This document shows, in pieces, positions 60,625 through 64,000 of a stretch of DNA of 64,000 nucleotides (the stretch's first letter is position 1; each line of letters starts with the position of its first letter). Below the pieces are notes generated by a model. It was not told the origin of the DNA and made no database searches. It was given only the letters and a program-made list of their open reading frames with translations. The stretch spans positions 1-64,000 of the forward strand of contig DHXR01000034.1 in assembly GCA_002413785.1 (NCBI GenBank). Reading direction: 5' to 3'. A program made the translations under genes and the position numbers. This DNA is from Mucilaginibacter sp. UBA5151 (lineage in GTDB: Bacteria > Bacteroidota > Bacteroidia > Sphingobacteriales > Sphingobacteriaceae).

Positions 60625-61695
60625 ATGCCAGATAAAAGCCAGCAGCCGGTGTCGCTTTCAAACCCCTTAAAATGGATACAGGTTATCTTTTTCGGGGTGC
60701 TGATCCTTTATTTTGGTAAGGTTTTATTTGTCCCCTTGCTTTTTGGCCTTTTGGTCGCATTGGTCACCTTTCCAATTTGTAAAAAAATGGAAAAGAAAGG
60801 CCTGCCCCGAAGTATTTCAATTACGATTTTATTAACCGGTGTGATCATTCTTTTTGCTGCATTAGGCTGGTTATTGGGGATAGAAATAAACATTTTTTTA
60901 AAAGATTCCCCCTTAATCTCAAAACGTTTATCAGAACTTACGCCTGACATTGAAAACTGGATTGAAAACACTTTTCACCTGAGTCCGCCAGATCAATCTG
61001 TATGGCTGAAAAAATTAACGGCTAACCTTGATCAGGATATTACAGGTTTTTTAAAAAATGTATTTAATACCACCGTTTCTACACTGGTAATGTTAGTGAT
61101 GATCCCGATTTATGCTGCTTTATTCCTCTACCATAGGGAAACATTTGTCCGTTTTATGTCGGTGATTGTCGGCGAAAATCATAAAAACCAGTTACAAATG
61201 GTATTAAACGAAAGTGTTATTTCTTATTTCAAATATATCAAAGGTAATTTCTACGTTTATTGCATAGTCGCTGCCCTTAATTGCATAGGATTATTTGCTT
61301 TGGGAATAAGAAATGCCCTGCTATATGGGATATTGACTTCCTTTATGATGGTAATACCTTACATAGGTATTTTTATCAGCGCAGCTATCCCCGTTTCCAT
61401 CGCCCTGGTAACTAAAGATTCTGTTTGGTATCCTATTGGTGTTATTTTAATATTTGTGCTTATCCAATACCTGGAATCTAACGTCATTTTTCCATGGATT
61501 GTTGGTACGCAGCTAAATTTAAGTACATGGGCTACCTTGGTTGGCATTGTCGCAGCTACCCTTTTATGGGGTATTGCCGGCATGATATTGGTTTCACCAT
61601 TTTTAGCCATACTCAAAATTATCACAGATCATGTGCCGGCCTGGAAACCGTTGAATATTTTGTTAAACAGATCAGAAGGCTACCAGGGTAAATAA
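60625..61695 (+). CDS. AI-2E family transporter (PerM/YdiK-like)
   Basis: This 356-residue membrane protein has an N-terminal helix pair, a soluble middle segment (about 90-150) and a C-terminal helical bundle. It contains the family elements YFKYIKGNFYVYCIVAALNC, MVIPYIGIFISAAIPVSIAL and VIFPWIVGTQLNLSTWATLV. Members export autoinducer-2 or act as Na+/H+ antiporters or unknown exporters; the exact role cannot be assigned. It is monocistronic. Confidence 0.88.
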   Translation: MPDKSQQPVSLSNPLKWIQVIFFGVLILYFGKVLFVPLLFGLLVALVTFPICKKMEKKGLPRSISITILLTGVIILFAALGWLLGIEINIFLKDSPLISKRLSELTPDIENWIENTFHLSPPDQSVWLKKLTANLDQDITGFLKNVFNTTVSTLVMLVMIPIYAALFLYHRETFVRFMSVIVGENHKNQLQMVLNESVISYFKYIKGNFYVYCIVAALNCIGLFALGIRNALLYGILTSFMMVIPYIGIFISAAIPVSIALVTKDSVWYPIGVILIFVLIQYLESNVIFPWIVGTQLNLSTWATLVGIVAATLLWGIAGMILVSPFLAILKIITDHVPAWKPLNILLNRSEGYQGK

Positions 61696-61755
61696 GAAAA
61701 TTCATTCACATAACCGGCAAGGTCTTAACAATTCGATCTGTGTTGGGGCTCCGCC

Positions 61756-61779
61756 CTTGTTGGTGTTGTCACCAACAAG
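61756..61779. repeat. Perfect CTTGTTGGTG palindrome
   Basis: CTTGTTGGTG TTGT CACCAACAAG is the best-preserved copy of the family and lies downstream of the AI-2E transporter. A T-run is absent, so it is not a classical terminator. Confidence 0.65.
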
Positions 61780-61841
61780 TACCAATATGCCAAATGGAGT
61801 ACAATGCAGGATCGTGAATTCCCGCCTCAAAAACAGTCCAT

Positions 61842-61865
61842 GTTGTTGGAGACAACTCCAACAAC
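61842..61865. repeat. GTTGTTGGAG palindrome
   Basis: GTTGTTGGAG ACAA CTCCAACAAC has a compensatory T/A change in both arms relative to 60478-60501, so pairing has been kept while the sequence changed. Confidence 0.65.
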
Positions 61866-61953
61866 GGCGAGTTCAGGATGACATGTTCTAAGATTAGCGG
61901 CGAGTGTCTCACCGTGATAGCCATTTTTGTCATTTCCCCTTACCCCCTGCTAT

Positions 61954-64000
61954 TCAGGATTTCCTCAACCTTTCACGCCATTTGAATACCTCAAACCATA
62001 TCACCGACAGCAGACCGATACCTATACTGACAGCCGATTGCGGCAAGTTTAAAGGGGCGAACCCGAAAAACTGCTGTAATGAGTTGATGTAAAATAACAA
62101 CCCGGTAATAACTATGGTAATAGCGATAATCATCAGCACCAGGTTGTTCCTGTATTTTATGGTGGTGAATATGGAGTAATAAAAGGAACGGTTTACCAGG
62201 GTCAGCAATATATTTGCAGCAATCAGTGTACAAAAAACCATCGTGCGGGTAATGGCCTCATTAAAACCCTGGTGTACCGCATACTGATAAGCGCTTAAAG
62301 TACCGGCTGTTATCAGTAATCCCTGGATAATGCTTGTTGCCAGTTCTTTCCAATGAAAAAAGGTGCTGGTAAAGGGCCTTGGGCATTGGATCATTGTATT
62401 TTTTTCCATCGGTTCATTTTCGTAGATAATGGAACAGGTAGGCCCCATGATCAGTTCGAGGAAAATAATGTGGACCGGTGAAAATATATTGGGATATACC
62501 CAGCCCAATGCCAGCGGAAGAAATACCGTAAGAATGATAGGGATATGTATGGAGATAATGTACTGAATAGCTTTTTTAAGATTGGCATATATCCTCCGGC
62601 CCATAGCTACAGCGTCAACCATTTTCGACAAGTCATCTTTAACCAGTATCAGCGATGCCGCCTGTTTGGCTATTTCAGATCCTTTTTCCCCCATGGCTAT
62701 CCCAATATGCGCTGCTTTTAGCGCAGGCCCGTCGTTTACCCCGTCCCCTGTCATGGCAACTATCTGCCCGTCTGCCTTAAAGGCGTTAATGATCCTGAGC
62801 TTGGCTTCGGGGAACATCCGGGTAAACACATTTGTTTTACGTACCGTTTCCTGCAATTCCGCATCATTTAGCCCCATCAGTTCATCGCCGCTGATACTGC
62901 TGTCATACCCTTTAAATCCCACCTGCATGGCTATAGCAGCAGTTGTGGCTGCATTATCGCCGGTAACAATTTTAACCGCGATGCCTGCTTTATAAAACCC
63001 GTTTAGCACGGCGGAGATATTTTTCTTTGGCGGATCGTAAAAAGCGACAAGCCCTTTAAATACAAATTTGAATTCATGCTGATGGAGCGGAAATTTGTCC
63101 CCTTCAAAAACAGTTTCGCCAACACCTAATACCCGGTAACCCTGGGTGGACAATGCCGCAACAGTTTTTTCGATGAGGTCCTTTTCATTTTTTTTAAGAT
63201 TAGCAACATTCATTATGGCCTCCGGCGCTCCCTTTGCTGCAATAATCCGGCGCCCGGCGCCGTTACCGAATATATGGGTCATCATGGGAGGTTTGCCCCC
63301 CAGCGGATATTCGTGGACCATGTGGAGCAGGGGCCTTTCATCTGTCCCGAAGCTCTTGGAATAGGTGTTGTGTAAAGCTATTTCCATCGGGTCGAACGGA
63401 ATAGGCTCACTTGCCCACATGGCCAGTTTTATAAGCTCCTTTTCGTGTTCATCAAATGCAGCTTCAGCATCCGAGATATGGCCCGACTTCAGCGCAAAAA
63501 CTTTTGCCAGCACCATCTTATTTTCGGTGATCGTTCCTGTTTTATCGGTGCAGATCACCGTGGCGCTGCCCAGGGTTTCTACCGTTTTCATTTGCTTAAC
63601 CACAATGCCCATTTTCATCAGCCGCCAGGCGCCCAGGGCCATAAAAGTGGTAAAGGCAACCGGTATTTCTTCCGGCAAAATACTCATCGCCAGCGTGAGC
63701 GCTTTCAGCAAACTATCCAATATATTGGCCGAATGGAAATAATTGATGCCCCATACAATCAGGAATACCACCAGGCCGGCCAGCACCATCTTTTTAACAA
63801 AATTACTTATCTGCAATTCCAGCGGTGTTTTTTCCTCCGGGATCGCTTCCAGGCTTTTTCCGATCTTTCCAAGCCGAGTTTCATTGCCGATGTCCGTTAC
63901 CGTTGCAATGGCTAATCCGCCCGCAACCGTAGTGCCCAGATAGACAAAGCGGTCCTCCTGCTTTGCATCTTTGTACACCGGCATTGATTCACCTGTCAGG
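61954..64000 (-). CDS. Type II (Ca2+-like) P-type cation ATPase, 5' end outside window
   Basis: The visible 681 codons begin with the actuator motif LTGES (63986-63999) and continue through helix 4 ILPEEIPVA, the phosphorylation motif CTDKTGT, a nucleotide-binding domain with KGAPEAIMN, TGDNAAT, MTGDGVNDGPALKAAHIGIA and six C-terminal helices. The PEEIP sequence instead of PEGLP and the long C-terminal membrane part place it among type II cation pumps. The ion is not certain. The N-terminal part lies beyond 64000. Confidence 0.93.
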   Translation of the reverse strand, partial: LTGESMPVYKDAKQEDRFVYLGTTVAGGLAIATVTDIGNETRLGKIGKSLEAIPEEKTPLELQISNFVKKMVLAGLVVFLIVWGINYFHSANILDSLLKALTLAMSILPEEIPVAFTTFMALGAWRLMKMGIVVKQMKTVETLGSATVICTDKTGTITENKMVLAKVFALKSGHISDAEAAFDEHEKELIKLAMWASEPIPFDPMEIALHNTYSKSFGTDERPLLHMVHEYPLGGKPPMMTHIFGNGAGRRIIAAKGAPEAIMNVANLKKNEKDLIEKTVAALSTQGYRVLGVGETVFEGDKFPLHQHEFKFVFKGLVAFYDPPKKNISAVLNGFYKAGIAVKIVTGDNAATTAAIAMQVGFKGYDSSISGDELMGLNDAELQETVRKTNVFTRMFPEAKLRIINAFKADGQIVAMTGDGVNDGPALKAAHIGIAMGEKGSEIAKQAASLILVKDDLSKMVDAVAMGRRIYANLKKAIQYIISIHIPIILTVFLPLALGWVYPNIFSPVHIIFLELIMGPTCSIIYENEPMEKNTMIQCPRPFTSTFFHWKELATSIIQGLLITAGTLSAYQYAVHQGFNEAITRTMVFCTLIAANILLTLVNRSFYYSIFTTIKYRNNLVLMIIAITIVITGLLFYINSLQQFFGFAPLNLPQSAVSIGIGLLSVIWFEVFKWRERLRKS

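Overview
The window looks like a chromosomal segment of a Bacteroidota bacterium, most likely Sphingobacteriaceae and Mucilaginibacter-like. The reasons are a PorV-type outer-membrane protein of type IX secretion, DUF5916, DUF5686 and DUF3943 outer-membrane proteins, a single-subunit-membrane SdhCAB complex, a GreA-like domain protein, a glycine-rich RRM protein, weak Shine-Dalgarno sites and several TAnnTTTG (-7) promoter motifs. The genus is an inference; no rRNA marker is present.

Layout. (1) 1-10,250 is accessory DNA. A degenerate tRNA-Met-like sequence lies at the left edge, followed by a decayed WYL-domain regulator and a GC-rich cassette of seven genes: a secreted pseudo-metallopeptidase, two membrane proteins, a patatin-like phospholipase, an M19 dipeptidase, a GH25-like protein and a small helical protein. 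The cassette is bracketed by 26-bp direct repeats of a tRNA 3' end. A tyrosine recombinase with candidate arm-type sites and an intact tRNA-Val follow. (2) 10.5-23 kb is mostly core: a thioredoxin-like protein, YceI, a glycosyltransferase with DedA, and a two-component system divergent from a cytochrome b561 gene and an unannotated 44-codon ORF. Then come DUF5916, a putative sRNA, chitinase, DUF5009 acyltransferase, HigA, RecO and diacylglycerol kinase. (3) 23-43.4 kb holds an MMPL/RND exporter, DUF3943, an AraC regulator, a GreA-like protein, an RRM protein, PorV, a TolC-RND-HlyD efflux operon, a GH8 glucanase, a lipoprotein, glycerate kinase with a GntP permease, and a second patatin.

(4) 43.5-62 kb combines defence genes, a toxin-antitoxin pair and a dense set of dispersed repeats around core genes. 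A single-chain restriction-modification enzyme and an AT-rich P-loop ATPase form a candidate defence pair. hicA/hicB lies between two copies of a ~165-bp inverted-repeat element. DUF5686, the sdhCAB operon, a PfkB kinase, a lipoprotein, a DUF998-like membrane protein and an AI-2E family transporter follow. Most intergenic gaps here contain palindromic repeats of at least six families.

The most unusual structure is a ~0.45-0.5 kb non-coding composite element present twice in opposite orientation (52,356-52,810 and 58,011-58,513). Each copy has a terminal hairpin, a conserved segment with a TTG-N20-TATATTTG promoter, and an array of 4-5 palindromes centred on GCTAAACGCRTTTAG with an exact 42-bp period. 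(5) The window ends inside a type II P-type ATPase gene (61,954 to beyond 64,000, minus strand).
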